Shown in pieces: positions 50,991-62,052 of a DNA stretch of 64,000 nt; within the stretch, counting starts at the first letter, position 1; every line of letters starts with the position of its first letter. Below the pieces are notes generated by a model. That model was not told where the DNA came from and ran no database searches. It was given only the letters and a program-made list of their open reading frames with translations. Position numbers and translations under genes: made by a program. Source of the stretch: Ceratopteris richardii (Eukaryota > Streptophyta > Polypodiopsida > Polypodiales > Pteridaceae); the NCBI GenBank assembly GCA_020310875.1, contig CM035428.1, positions 100,664,161-100,728,160 of the forward strand, in the 5' to 3' direction.

Positions 50991-51857
50991 ACCAACTCTA
51001 CTTCCTCTTCTTTACTTAGGTCATCTCCTATGTACGTACATCTCTCTTTGTTCTCTTTGATGGTGACTACGATTTTTTTTGTCTTTTCTTTGTTATCATA
51101 TGCTTCTCCTGTGATGGCCTCTCTCTTAGGCATTCGTACCAAAATTTTCCGGTCCTCCACTTCGTATTTCTTGAAATTTTCTGGTACCTCAAACAATGGT
51201 TCCTCCTCTTCTTGTTTTACTCCTTGTCTTTTCTTTTTCTTTTGACCTCCTTCACTTCCATCCTTTGAATTGACAATTTTAATGCTTGTGAGAGGTTCTT
51301 CTTCCTTTTGGGCAAATACTCCTATGTCTTCTAGATAGTGCTCCTCTGAAATAAAGCAACTATCCATCACAATGGACTCTAGATCATCATTGTTCTTTTC
51401 TTTTTCTATGAAGTCACTAGAGTCACATTCTTTTAGCAAGGGCTGACACATGAATGGTGAGATATCATAACCCTCATCATCACAATGAGGTGTCCATTGT
51501 TTTTATTCACTGCAATGTCCATGGTAGCTAAGATTTATGCCCAACCATGAGGCTCAAATTCCTCATCTGGAAAGATCATCGTTGTATAGGCTGGGTCTTT
51601 AACTCATCTATCCCCTTGAGAAATTCCTTTTTCCCTCGCTTTTAGGCATTTTTCTTCTTCCTTTGCGACCTTGCACATCCACAAATGAGTATCTTCATGC
51701 ATCCAAGATGTATCAGATGAACTTTTAGAATGCAGAGAGATTGAATCTTCTTGCTCCTTGTGGATAGGATTCCATTGTAGGGGTGGTACATCTCTGAAGG
51801 TGTAATCCTTCAAATTGACCTTGGTTGTGACCCCTAAGCGCTGTAAGTACAAGGAAT

Positions 51858-52190
51858 TGGTTCCCCAATCTTGTACAACTTGCAGTTGTCGTAGGAAGGG
51901 TCTTCCTAGGATCATCTCGTAGGTAGTAGTTTTACCAAAGTCACATATAGCAAAGGTGTGCTCAAACTCTACACCACAAGTGGTTAGAGTTATCCCTTCT
52001 AGCAATCCTAAAGGTCTTTCCACATGGCCATCAACCATCTGAAGCTTCATTCTAGTTGGTCTTAATGTAGGTTTACCCCATTGCTTCCACAGGGAAGTGG
52101 TCGCAATAGCAACACCAGCACCAGAATCTATGATCGCTTTGGTTGTGTAACCTTGGTAGGTGATCGAAAGATAAGTATTACCTTCCTCTC
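51858..52190 (-). mobile_element. Gypsy unit 2: first (usual) retropepsin
   Basis: KAIIDSGAGVAIATTSLW with MILGRPFLRQLQVVQDWG: the canonical DSGA and ILGRPFL elements of a Ty3 protease between gag and RT. Fossil. Confidence 0.85.
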
Positions 52191-52500
52191 CTTCGCTCAT
52201 GTCCCCTATTTTGTCTAGAGGTATCTCTGGAACTTTTTGCTTAGAGTCTGCTTTTGGCATATTGGAATCAAGTTCTGGACCCTGATCCTTCACATGATTC
52301 CATAGCTCCGATTTTTCTTTGAGCAGCTCCTCTACAGTGAGATGACACTGAACCTTAGTGTTCTTCACAACTTCAGTGTTTTTGGGAATCACCGAGTCTC
52401 CGTTTTTGATCAATATTGTGGGAGCCCTGATCTTGAGATATTCAGATTCCCATGGGCCTGTGAATTGTGGCAACTCTTGTAAAGAATTGGATTCAAATCC

Positions 52501-53850
52501 TCAACTCTTTTCCTCTTGTTGCTCTACTTGGTCTCCATAAATAGATGGAATGTCTTGTGGGAATTGATCGTGACGGTCATCAATTTCAAGAATAGGAGGG
52601 GAAACATCCTTTTCCTTGGCCCATTTCTCTTCTTGTATTTCCCGCAAGAACTTTTGAGAGTGTTGTTGAATTGAAAGAGGTTCTCCATCATCTATGGAGT
52701 CTAGAACATAGACTTTCTTTGGTGATGAGCGTTCTCTTTCAACAGTTGGTTGAGCCTGTGGAGGTAAAGAAAGTTGTGGTTTATTTACCAACTGCTCTAA
52801 TCTATCTAGTAGGCCCTGGAAGTGCAAACCCGGTGTAATCGCATTCGTCTGATTGAACGATTGATTGGCCTCAAACATAGCTTGAGCTAGTTCCACCATT
52901 TTTATGCACATTTTTGTCCGTTCAATCTCTAAATCTGCTCTAGGGTAGCTCTTGTCTAGGTTTGCAGGTGTTGATCCTTCTTGAAGTCGAGCCTGGTATG
53001 CCTTGAACATCATGTCCAAGCCTTCTGGGGTTGGATCTTCAAGCACAGACCCTGCTTGTGGTCTATTTACAATGGTTGGTGGGTGGGGAGGTTGGGGATG
53101 AAGTGGTGTGGATGGAATTTTGACCTCCGAGGGGTTTTGAGAGGCAATATCTTCTATTTTTGTTTTTGCATCTTTCAGGCTTTCTTCTAATTCGGATAAC
53201 TTTTTGGTCCACTTACGATTGGCCTTCTCTCTAGTGTCCTTCCACGTTCTTGTTTTTCTCTTACTAGGCTCTTCTGACTCACTTGGCTCTGATTGCTCAC
53301 CTAGTTTAGCTTTTTGTAAGGCTAGTGCCCTAGTAACTGCATGTATAGGAGCCACATTATCGCTACTGGAATTGGAATCCCCTACTAGGCCTACGACATT
53401 AACGGGTGTAACCTTTGGTGCCCTAGAAGGATGTCCGAGACAATCTTTCAGGGGTTGTTCTTTGCCACACTCAAGACAAATGACTTGTATTGTGATGTTC
53501 TGCCCTTGTATTGGAGCTAGTGGGTGTGGTGGTTGTTGTCCTGGTATAGGTTGAGGTTGGCTATATCCTCCATGTTCATACGGCCTAGTTGCTCCTCGTG
53601 ATCCTGGACATGGGTTATACCTAGGAACTTCTCTGCCTTGCTCTCTAGGAGGGTACCGATATGGTCTACATTGGGGTGGTACAAACGGTCGTGGCTGTCT
53701 ATTCATTGGATAGTTTTCGGTGTTGTAGTTGATGTACTTCGGCTCACTATAAGAGTACATGTTAGGCTTCTGAGTTGATGGTGTATCGTATGGGTAAGGT
53801 TGTGATAACCCTAATCCTTCTCTCGTGCAGACATGAGATGGATGATCTCC
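52501..53850 (-). mobile_element. Gypsy unit 2: gag region
   Basis: C-terminal gag text as in unit 1: the Pro/Gln-rich part, the ICLECGKEQPLKDC stretch and the Lys/Glu coiled-coil-like part. Unit 2 is about 2.1 kb shorter than unit 1 overall. Fossil. Confidence 0.82.
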
Positions 53851-54185
53851 ACAAGGTGCACGATAGGATACCATCGGGGCGACCGCGATCGTGATACCAG
53901 CACTTGACGATATGATACCAGAGTGGTATCGCGATACCTCAAGTGGAGGTGCACGATACGATGCCTCGACAAGTATCGCGATACTCGGGAATTCTGGTAT
54001 CGCGATACCAAAACTCAATCGGACACGATACTTGGAGATTTTTAAGCCCAAATTCAAAAATTTTTGCAAATATGTGCACCTTATGTTCTCCTTGTCACTC
54101 CTATCAGCCTGTAGATGCAGAATCAAAACTAGCGATACCACCTGCGCGATACCACACGCAATCCTCGTCACTCTGCGATATTGAG
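53850..54185. repeat. GATACC-rich leader of gypsy unit 2
   Basis: Shorter version of the CGATACGATACC minisatellite, with words such as GGTATCGCGATACC. It lies between gag and the primer site at about 54480-54497. Confidence 0.85.
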
Positions 54186-54503
54186 GCTCAAGTTTTTCAT
54201 GTTTTGAGGTGGATTTCACGGCGATTTCTTCAGCATTTTAGCTCTGAACACCTCTGCGCTTGTTCCTCACAGTCGCAAGTGGAAAAAGAGGTGAATGTAT
54301 GCTTGAAAATGAGAAAAAAGCGGAGAAGATGAAGGTGGGAGAAGATGGTGATGATGATGATGATGATGAGGATGAAGAAGAAGAAAAACTCAGAAACTGA
54401 ACTGAAAATGGTAATTTTTTTACCTTCCAACGTCGCTACTCTACGTCTTACCGTCACACGCTCGTCCTCCAAGCTCTCTCCCCGGCAACGGCGCCAAATT
54501 TAG

Positions 54504-55064
54504 TGTCACTCTAACACAATGGCAAGTACCAACGTGAGGAGCTTCACCTTATAAATGTCAATCCGCAGAGACGTGAGGACCGGTATGAAGACCAAGAGCA
54601 AGTGAAGTGCACAAGTGCGTGAGTGAAAGCATACAAACACGCACACACATACACACACGTGCACAAGGTAAGAGCAAAGAGTGGATCAATGGAAGGACTT
54701 TGATTACAAAAGAACTCTCTTACAAAGCTGAATTCTACAACAAGCTAACCCCAAAAATGAGCTCTCCAGCCCTTTTTATAGTTTTTTGAGTGGTTTTGGC
54801 CCTGTCGAGACCTAGTGTCCGGCCTAGTTAAAAAAATAGGTTCCAAGGCTTATTTGGGGACTCAAACGGAATCTAAAAATTATGAAAATTGGTAGGATGA
54901 TACTTCTAATACTCCTCAAGCTCGAGGACTCCTCGGCTTGAACAAAATGGAGTTGTAAAAATGGAAAATGGTATTAACAATGGTTTTTAATGACAAAAGT
55001 CACTATATTTATAGGGATTTCTTTTGAAAATTTGACATGTGCTTCTTGGAGCTCCCTACATGCT
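54504..55064 (-). repeat. Gypsy LTR 3 (right, 5' LTR of unit 2)
   Basis: Begins TGTCACTCTAACACAATGG next to the primer site complement CCCCGGCAACGGCGCCA. Homology to LTRs 1 and 2 is followed to about 55064, where unrelated-looking sequence begins. Confidence 0.88.
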
Positions 55065-55458
55065 AATCCCCTTCAACTCCAAAATTAGCATTTAGAAACT
55101 ATTCCTTTTGATGGGTTGACAACCAATATCCCTATGTAGGATTGGAAGGTCATAGTCCCTCATCGGATGTTTGTTTCTAACATAGGTACAATCTAGTGAA
55201 CAATATGCTTAGCTCACTTTGAAGTGTTCTTTGCAACTTTGTGGGCTACTCCTAGAATTACCAAGGTAAATAAAATGGGCCCTAAACCCTCATTTGAGGT
55301 CTAATTTGAGAGAAAAAAAATCTTTTAAGATCTTCAGGCGTTAGGGAATCACGCCTAAAGCTTAAGGACTCTTCGACTTGCATAAAGGTGTAGTAAATTA
55401 CAAGAAATGGCTTTCAGACATATATTTGAGGGTGGATTTTTATATAATAATGGAAAAG
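55065..55458. other. Stretch between two LTR elements, possibly a diverged LTR
   Basis: No gene. CTTAAGGACTCTTCGACTTG near 55357 recalls CTCGAGGACTCCTCGGCTTG of the gypsy LTRs, so this may be part of a related, older LTR into which the next element inserted. Confidence 0.35.
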
Positions 55459-56503
55459 TGTTGAGCCCATAAAAGTCATATTGGTCAAAGTCAACCATAA
55501 TCAAATTCAACCATAATCAAAGTCAAAATGGTCAAAGTCAAAAGAAGTCAAAGACAACAAGGTCAAGGTCAAAGTCAACATGGGCAAAGTCAAAGTGTCC
55601 AAAGTTAAGCTGTCAAAGTGCATAGGTAGTGCACAAGTAATTTTTCACAAAGGTTGTATTTTGGAGAAAGTGGATTGCAGGTTGCAGAGTGTCTTTCTGT
55701 AATTTCTCTAAGGTTCAAAGTGTTTTTTAAAAGTAATGGGAAGGTTCAGGTGAAGCCTCTCTTAGGTGCACAAGTGAAGAATTAAAACGCAAAATGTGAA
55801 GGTATGTGAAGCAGCAGCGTACACAGAAGTGAAAGCATGCCCCCCCCAATTAAAATTTTTGTTTTAGCTTAAAGTCACTACAGGACAAAACAAGGATTTG
55901 TTGGCTGCCCACTTTTGGAGATAATCTTGGGACATCAAAGTGAGCACCAGGATACTCTTACAGTTAGGAGCGTACATGAATCAACACTAAAAGCAAGGCA
56001 AGGCACTATTCTTGAGAGACTAAGCAAGGTGAGCATAACTAAGATAGGCAAGAGAGAGAAGTGCAAGAGACACACAGTGTGCGACGCAGAGAAGTGAAGT
56101 GCAAGGTGTGCATGAAGAGTGACTAAGAAGTGTGCAGAGAAGTGCTAGGCTTACAACCAAAGACCCCAAGGTCCCATTAAAGCTGTGCGCATGCCGTCAG
56201 AAGGTGTCCATCCCTCCCCCTTATTGGAAGCTTGGTGCAAGGTGTGCACAAGTGCAGGCTTGGAGAAGGTGGAGGTCTCATGCAGGGAAGGCCGACAGCA
56301 AAAAGACCCTTGGGTATTTTGTATTTTGTGATTGTGCACTCTGTGGGATTTTGCACAGAAGCATTGGATTGTATTATGCATCACCATTGTAGTTGTCTTC
56401 TTATAATCAATCGACAGAGGCTTCCAATGTGTATCTTTCTTCTTATCTTTCCCTTTTCTCCTACAAACACTCAAATCCCTCTTTATACAAGAATCCCCCA
56501 ACA
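55459..56503 (+). repeat. 5' LTR of the gag-only element
   Basis: 1045 bp. It holds a tract of GGTCAAAGTCAA-type repeats (about 55484-55620). It is followed at 56507 by TTTGGCACACCCGATGGG, a probable primer-binding site beginning TGG. Confidence 0.9.
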
Positions 56504-56769
56504 AAATTTGGCACACCCGATGGGATTCCAAGGAGATTTGAGCATAGGAGAAGAAATATTGCAGTGTGGAGAAGCATTATTCAAGTGTCGACAGTACTAC
56601 TTCATTGGGTTAAGAGGTAAATATTCTTATCAATTATCTCATACTAAGAGGATTATGAACAGCTAATGACCGCAACCCGGTCCCAAACATTGAGGGTCAC
56701 CTGCAAAGCAACAAGAAGGAAGGCTATTAGAAGATCCTCCAATCCACTGTCGTCAACCTCATCAGTAAA

Positions 56770-58160
56770 GAGCATGGCAGGTCAGGGAGATTTGGAAACC
56801 CTACTATCAAGATTAAATATAAAATTTCCTTCTTTCTAAGGCTTAGCTCAGGAAGATCCGGATGAGCATATTAGGAGGTTTTTAGCACTATGCAAAACAA
56901 GAGGCTTGATGGGAAGAGAGGATGCCTTTTTGATACTCTTCCCTTCCACATTAGAAGGGTTAGCAGATAAATGGTTCAGCCAGTTTGCTGAAAACCATTT
57001 CACCACTTGGGACTAAATGAAAGATGCATTCAAAACTCAATTCCAGCATGGAAATACTACAGAGATAATCATAGAGGAATTAGAAAACTTGAGATTGGGT
57101 CCATGTGAAAAGTTTCCATAGTTTGTAACTAGGGCCAAGGCACTAATGGCTAAGTTACCAGATCCTCCACATGATTTCTTTATTAAGAAATGGTTAGCTA
57201 AGCCAGTTCCAGTGACCACACAATGTAAAATCAAGGAATTAGTGTCGCCAACAGCCTCCATAGAGGAGTTCATCAATACAGCTACATGACTGGAGCAAAT
57301 AAGGCAACAATATGGAGCAATTTCTTCTCAACTACCCTATTCTACAGAAATGGAGGATCCAGTAATCCAGCTAAGGAAAGAGGTGGAGGGCTTAAAAAGG
57401 AATAAGCCCCATAAAGAGGAGGAGAATGCTGTTACTCAGTTGAGGAGGGAGATTGAGGCATTGAAGCTACAAAAGGAAGAGGAAGCCCAAGCAGAAGAGC
57501 TGGCTCAACTTCGATAGGAGTTGCAGGAACTCAAAGGGGGTGGCATCAAAAGTGGACTATGGTGTACCATGTGTAGCAAGCAAGGTCATGTAGTAGGTGA
57601 ACGTCCTCTATTAAGTGTAACTTGCCAGCTATGCAGGAGAGCTGGTCATGAGGCCCATGAATGTCAATCAAGAGGAATGCCTGCAACATATTGGACACAA
57701 GGAGGAGCCCTACCACCAGTAAGTGTGATGGCGGCTGCACCGAATCAAGGTAACAATTTCAACCCTAGACATAGGGATAACTTTGAAAATGGGCTAAGGA
57801 GGCCAATTATTTGTTTCAGATGTGGAGAATGCAGGCATAATCAAAGTATGTGCACTCTACCAGAAAATGCGCCTCCTTGCAGGAACTGCCCAGAGGCCAG
57901 AGACCACTATACTAATTGTTGTCCTAAGAACCAAGCATCCTCATCTCGGCCCCACATTCAAAGATTTCTGTGCGCAAAGAAGAAATGGTAGATCAAGTCA
58001 ATGGGCCATCACCATCTACCAGGGTGGTGCAGTTAGAAGAAATTGAATCTTTTACAATGCAAACAAGAATCAAGGGGAAGGAACAAGTAGAAATAGGTCA
58101 AGAATCAAGGACTAATGGATTGAACAAGGACAAAGATACATTTGAAGACAAAGATACCAC
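56770..58160 (+). mobile_element. Gag region of the gag-only element
   Basis: Capsid-like text with HIRRFLALCKTRGL, FPSTLEGLADKWFSQF and EELENLRLGP. Then a Glu/Lys coiled coil and zinc knuckles CQLCRRAGHEAHEC (57623-57664) and CFRCGECRHNQSMC (57812-57853), both exact CX2CX4HX4C; a third Cys/His cluster follows. RNA packaging role by family. Fossil. Confidence 0.82.
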
Positions 58161-58379
58161 ATGTGCAGACAAGAAATTCTCATAGGTACCAGTGATGCCA
58201 TGGGACATGCATTCAGCAGGGCTCATGAGGAGTTTTATAAGTCAATTGGAGCCCATGCTCTTAAGGAATCAGAAGCTTCTAGACTACTCAAGTCCATGAA
58301 AAAGGAGGTTAGTATTTTTTATTTAATAAAGATGGATGGGAAATTCAGATCAGAACTCTTGCAGATAATTGATGAGCCT

Positions 58380-58770
58380 TCCACAACAAGCTTAGTGGCA
58401 AAGGCTGTTGTTATGCATAAAGATAAAATTGTAGGGGAAGCACCCCTCACAGATTATAAGAGCCCTCCGGTAATAGTTTCTATCAAAGGTCATGAGTTTC
58501 AAGGAGTTATTGTGGATGGTGGTTCTGGTATTAACTTGATGCCTGAACATACCATGAAAAAGATTGGACTACATCCTGCCAAGTTCACTGTAACACTGGC
58601 AGACCAAAGCATAGTAAAGCCTATGGGAGTGGTCCGTGGAGTCCCAGTCAAGATACAAGGTACCATCTTTAATTGGGTTTGTTGTTTTAAGGCTGCAACA
58701 GATAGAAGGAAGTTTCCCCCTCTTAATTGGGAGACCTTGGTTAAGGCATGCCAATGTACTACATGACTGG
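58380..58770 (+). mobile_element. Retropepsin region of the gag-only element
   Basis: VIVDGGSGINLMPEHTMKKI carries the D-G-G-S-G active-site variant common in plant Ty3 proteases, and LLIGRPWLRHANVLHDWG gives the second conserved block. Fossil. Confidence 0.78.
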
Positions 58771-59586
58771 GGTAAGGACACAATGTGGGTAAAGCAAGAG
58801 GGGAAAGAGTTACAACAAATAATTTTAGAAGAAGGTCCAGACAACCAAAGACATACCAGCATGATGCAGACAATTGGTATTTGTATGGAAGAAGAATTGT
58901 TGGACAACCCAGAGGCACATCTATTTGAAGAAGAAAATTTATATGAAGAGCAAAACATGTCTTGGCTCCATGCAGAAGACCCATCTTCCTGCTATGGAAT
59001 TTTTCCAAACTCAAGTAGAGAGGAAGCATATGAAGAAAAAGAGGACATCATTCAGGTTACTGATTCGAGTGAGACAGTCTCTGTCAAAGGCCATAAAAGA
59101 GAGAAGAAAAGAAAATCCCTTAAGTGCAGCAGTGATGAAGCTACTTCAAATCCTATATCAAGGGCTAGTTTGTTATGGATACTGGTATGGATATCATCTG
59201 TTATGTCAATTTTTATGATACTAAGTGCAAGGCTTTACAAGGATGTGGAAGGAGTACCTGCAAGTCTTTGGAAACAGAGGGTTCTATTGGATGAAGAAGC
59301 TGGAATAGTAAAAATGGAATTTTGCATATTAATTCATAATGTAGATGAAACAAAGATACAAAAGATGGAGTATGGAGGAGATAATATTCTAATCAAGGAT
59401 TTAGGGTACCCCTATCAGATGGTCAATATGCCCAAAAAGAAGGCAAAACAAATGAAGTGCAGTACAATTGGAGATTATGGAGGAGTTTCTCTTAGTCATC
59501 ATATCATGGCTCAAGGCCTATCATCAGCACTACTGAAGCTCTCGGGATCACCTGTAACTTGCAAAAATTGTCCAGGTTGTATATAG
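58770..59586 (+). mobile_element. Post-protease frame of the gag-only element
   Basis: Acidic text (EEENLYEEQNMSWLH), then a basic patch (KREKKRKS) and one hydrophobic stretch of about 20 residues (LLWILVWISSVMSIFMILSA, 59167-59229), then an unclassified tail ending CKNCPGC. No RT motif. Function not recognised; it may be the decayed end of an ancestral polyprotein. Fossil. Confidence 0.5.
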
Positions 59587-60840
59587 CCCTCTCATTTCAT
59601 TTTGCTCAAGTTCTAGCAGTTTTCATCCTTTTTTTCATGCTTGTTCCTTGTGTTTTTAGCAAATTTAGCAATCATTTCATAGCCTTTGCATAAGCACATT
59701 TTTTGGAATTTTTTTTGGGAATTTTTCAAGCATTTTTAGAATTTTTTGATCATTTTTTATCCTTTTCAAAGGTCATTTTCTTGCCAAATTGGAGGAATAA
59801 AGGATGTTCTATGTGGTTTTTAGTGTGCAAATTGACCTCGACCTGTAGGAATTTTTTTGGATTTTTTTTGCATTTTTTCTATATTTTTCTCCAATTTTTG
59901 GATATTTTCACAAAAAAAAAGCCCCCATGTATTTGATTTTTTTCCCAAAAAAAAGGGGAGGAAAATCTCAAAATAAACTCTCTCTCTCTCTCTCTCTCTC
60001 TCTTCCCCCCCCATTTTTTATTTTTTTATATATTTGTTATTTTTTATTTTGTATTTTGATTATTTTATTTTTTATTTATTTTAATTTTCTTTTATTCTAT
60101 TTTATTTTTTATTTTTTTTATTTTTTATTTTCAGATTTGCCAAACCATGCGCGTTCCAAAAAAAAAGAGGGAGAAAAGTTTTCTTTTTTTATAAATAATT
60201 AAAAATATATATATTTTTTAATTTTCATGGTTCATTTCTTTTGGCTCTGGATCGCACCTCGGATGGCCATTTTTTTCAAAAGTGGGGTCATTTTCATGTA
60301 TTTTGGCACCTTTGGTTTCATTTTTTTCCTTAATTTTTCCAAAATCCCATATTTTCTCTTACTTTTGGTCAAAACCCACATGTTTTGAGCACATTTATCA
60401 CATGTTTTTATTTAAACACATGGTCCACATGGTCTATTCTCACTTTTTTTTTACCTTATGTTTCACAATTTCCCATTTGAACCCTCTGTAGCTTTACTGT
60501 TTGATCATTTCGGCCCTCTCCAGACCCCATAATCCTACTCCCTCACCCTCCCTTTACCCTTCTGCCCTGCCGTTACCCCTCCCTGCCCTATCCATCTCAG
60601 CCCCCTTAGCCCTCCCTTCCCCCTCCTTTCTTCCCTCCCATTGCCCTCCTTTGATTTTCCATGAAAAAATTCCATTTTTTGGGTTCTTCTCTGGTGTTTG
60701 TTCTCTCCTGCTTCTGGTGGACTTGGTAGCTGCTCAAGTATCCTTTTGAAGATTTTGTAGCACAAGAATCATGGTGTCATATATGCTCAGAGTTTTGGTT
60801 GAAGCTCTCCAAGATGGAGAGCACATTAGGTGGTGGCAAC
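59587..60840 (+). other. T-rich 3' non-coding part of the gag-only element
   Basis: Long T tracts, a (CT)n run at about 59979-60002 ending in a C tract, and a C/T-rich stretch at 60500-60700. No coding signal; reading frames here are low-complexity shadows. Confidence 0.7.
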
Positions 60841-62047
60841 TGTTGAGCCCATAAAAGTCATATTGGTCAAAGTCAACCACAGGTAATTTCAACCATAGTC
60901 AAAGTCAAAATGGTCAAAGTCAAAAGCAATCAAATTCAACAAGGTCTAGGTCAAAGTCAACATGGGAAAAGTCAAAGTGTCCAAAGTTCAGGTGTCAAAG
61001 TGCACAGGTAGTGCACAAGTAATTGTTCACAAAGGTTGTATTTTGGAGAAATTGGATTGCAGGTTGTAGAGTGTCTTTCTATAATTTCTCTAAGGTTCAA
61101 AGTGTTTTTTAAAAGTAATTGGAAGGTTCAGGTGAACCCTCTCTTAGGTGCACAAGTGAAGAATTAAAAGGCAAAATGTGAAGGTATGTGAAGCGGCAGC
61201 ATACGTAGAAGTGAAAGCATGGCTCCCCAATTAAAATTTTTGTTTTACTCTAAAGTCACTAAAGGAAAAAACAGGGATTTGTTGGCTACCCACTTTTGGA
61301 GACAATCTTGGGACATCAAAGTGAGCACCAAGATACTCTTGTAGTTAGGAGCATATGTGAATCGACACTAAAAGCAAGGTAAGGCACTATTCTTGAGAGA
61401 CTAAGCAAAGTGAGTATAGCTAAGCTAGGCAAGAGAGAGAAGTGCAAGAGACACACAGTGTGCGACGCAGAGAAGTGAAGTGCAAGGTGTGCATGAAGAG
61501 TGACTAAGAAGTGTGCAGAGAAGTGCTAAGCTTACAACCAAAGATCCCAAGGTCCCATTGAAGCTGTGGGTGTGCCGTCAGAAGGTGTCCATCCCTCCCC
61601 CTTATTGGAAGCTTGGTGCAAGGTGTGCACAAGTGCAGGCTTGGAGAAGGTGGAGGTCTGATGCAAGGACTCGTGGCCGTCCTCCTTGTGGGTGCAAGCT
61701 AAAACCCCCCTTGGACTTGGGCCGTCACAATTTGGTATCAGAGCTTTGGCTCTCGGTCAGTCGGTGAATCCGCGGTGGATGGTATAAGTCAGTGATCCGT
61801 TAGCAAAAAGGGCTTTTTTTTTTTACATGGATAGGCCGACAACAACAAGACCCTTGGGTATTTTGTATTTTGTGATTGTGCACTCTATGGGATTTTGCAT
61901 AGAAGCATTGGATTGTGTTGTGCATCACCATTGTAGTTGTCTTCTTATAATCAATGGACAGAGGCTTCCAGTGTGTATCTTTCTTCTTATCTTTCCCTTT
62001 TCTCCTACAAACACTCAAATCCCTCTTTATACAAGAATCCTCCAACA
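60841..62047 (+). repeat. 3' LTR of the gag-only element
   Basis: 1207 bp, colinear with the 5' LTR except for an extra stretch at about 61669-61832 absent from the 5' LTR. The GGTCAAAGTCAA tract is at about 60866-60985. Confidence 0.9.
61669..61832 (+). mobile_element. Insert of about 164 bp in the 3' LTR, with a foreign primer-binding site
   Basis: Contains CACAATTTGGTATCAGAGC (PBS 61733-61744). TGGTATCAGAGC is the classic tRNA-iMet primer site that follows the LTR of many plant retrotransposons. The insert therefore looks like the LTR-leader junction of another element. Confidence 0.65.
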
Positions 62048-62052
62048 AAAAG

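Larger units (their letters stand above)
32999..55064 (-). mobile_element. Tandem Ty3/gypsy array: LTR-body-LTR-body-LTR
   Basis: Three copies of one LTR lie in the same orientation (32999-33621, 44799-45425, 54504-55064), enclosing two bodies of the same family. On the minus strand each body reads leader, gag, protease, RT/RNase H, H2C2 and integrase, then an extra retropepsin-like/WVPK-repeat frame. Integrase after RT marks Ty3/gypsy. The primer site TGGCGCCGTTGCCGGGG at the right unit is of the tRNA-Asp kind used by Athila-like elements, and the extra 3' frame fits the Tat/Athila branch. Unit 1 spans about 11.8 kb and unit 2 about 9.7 kb. Both are broken, each by a handful of changes. LTRs look about 95-97% alike by eye, so fairly young. 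Confidence 0.93.
55459..62047 (+). mobile_element. Non-autonomous LTR retrotransposon with gag and protease only
   Basis: LTRs at 55459-56503 and 60841-62047, both beginning TGTTGAGCCCATAAAAG and ending CCAACA. The 5-bp duplication AAAAG stands at 55454-55458 and 62048-62052. Inside on the plus strand: gag (about 56770-58160), protease (about 58380-58770) and a 3' frame to 59586; after that only T-rich non-coding DNA. No RT, RNase H or integrase motif was found in any frame of the 4.3-kb body. Zinc knuckles place it near Ty3/gypsy. It resembles the TR-GAG class, which relies on other elements. Broken, with several breaks in gag. Confidence 0.88.

Noticed and set aside
56151-56531. Reverse-strand open frame in the 5' LTR of the gag-only element
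   Set aside because: LTR sequence; recurs in the 3' LTR with no coding signature.
60501-60765. Pro/Leu-rich and Arg/Gly-rich frames on the two strands
   Set aside because: Low-complexity CT-rich DNA, not genes.
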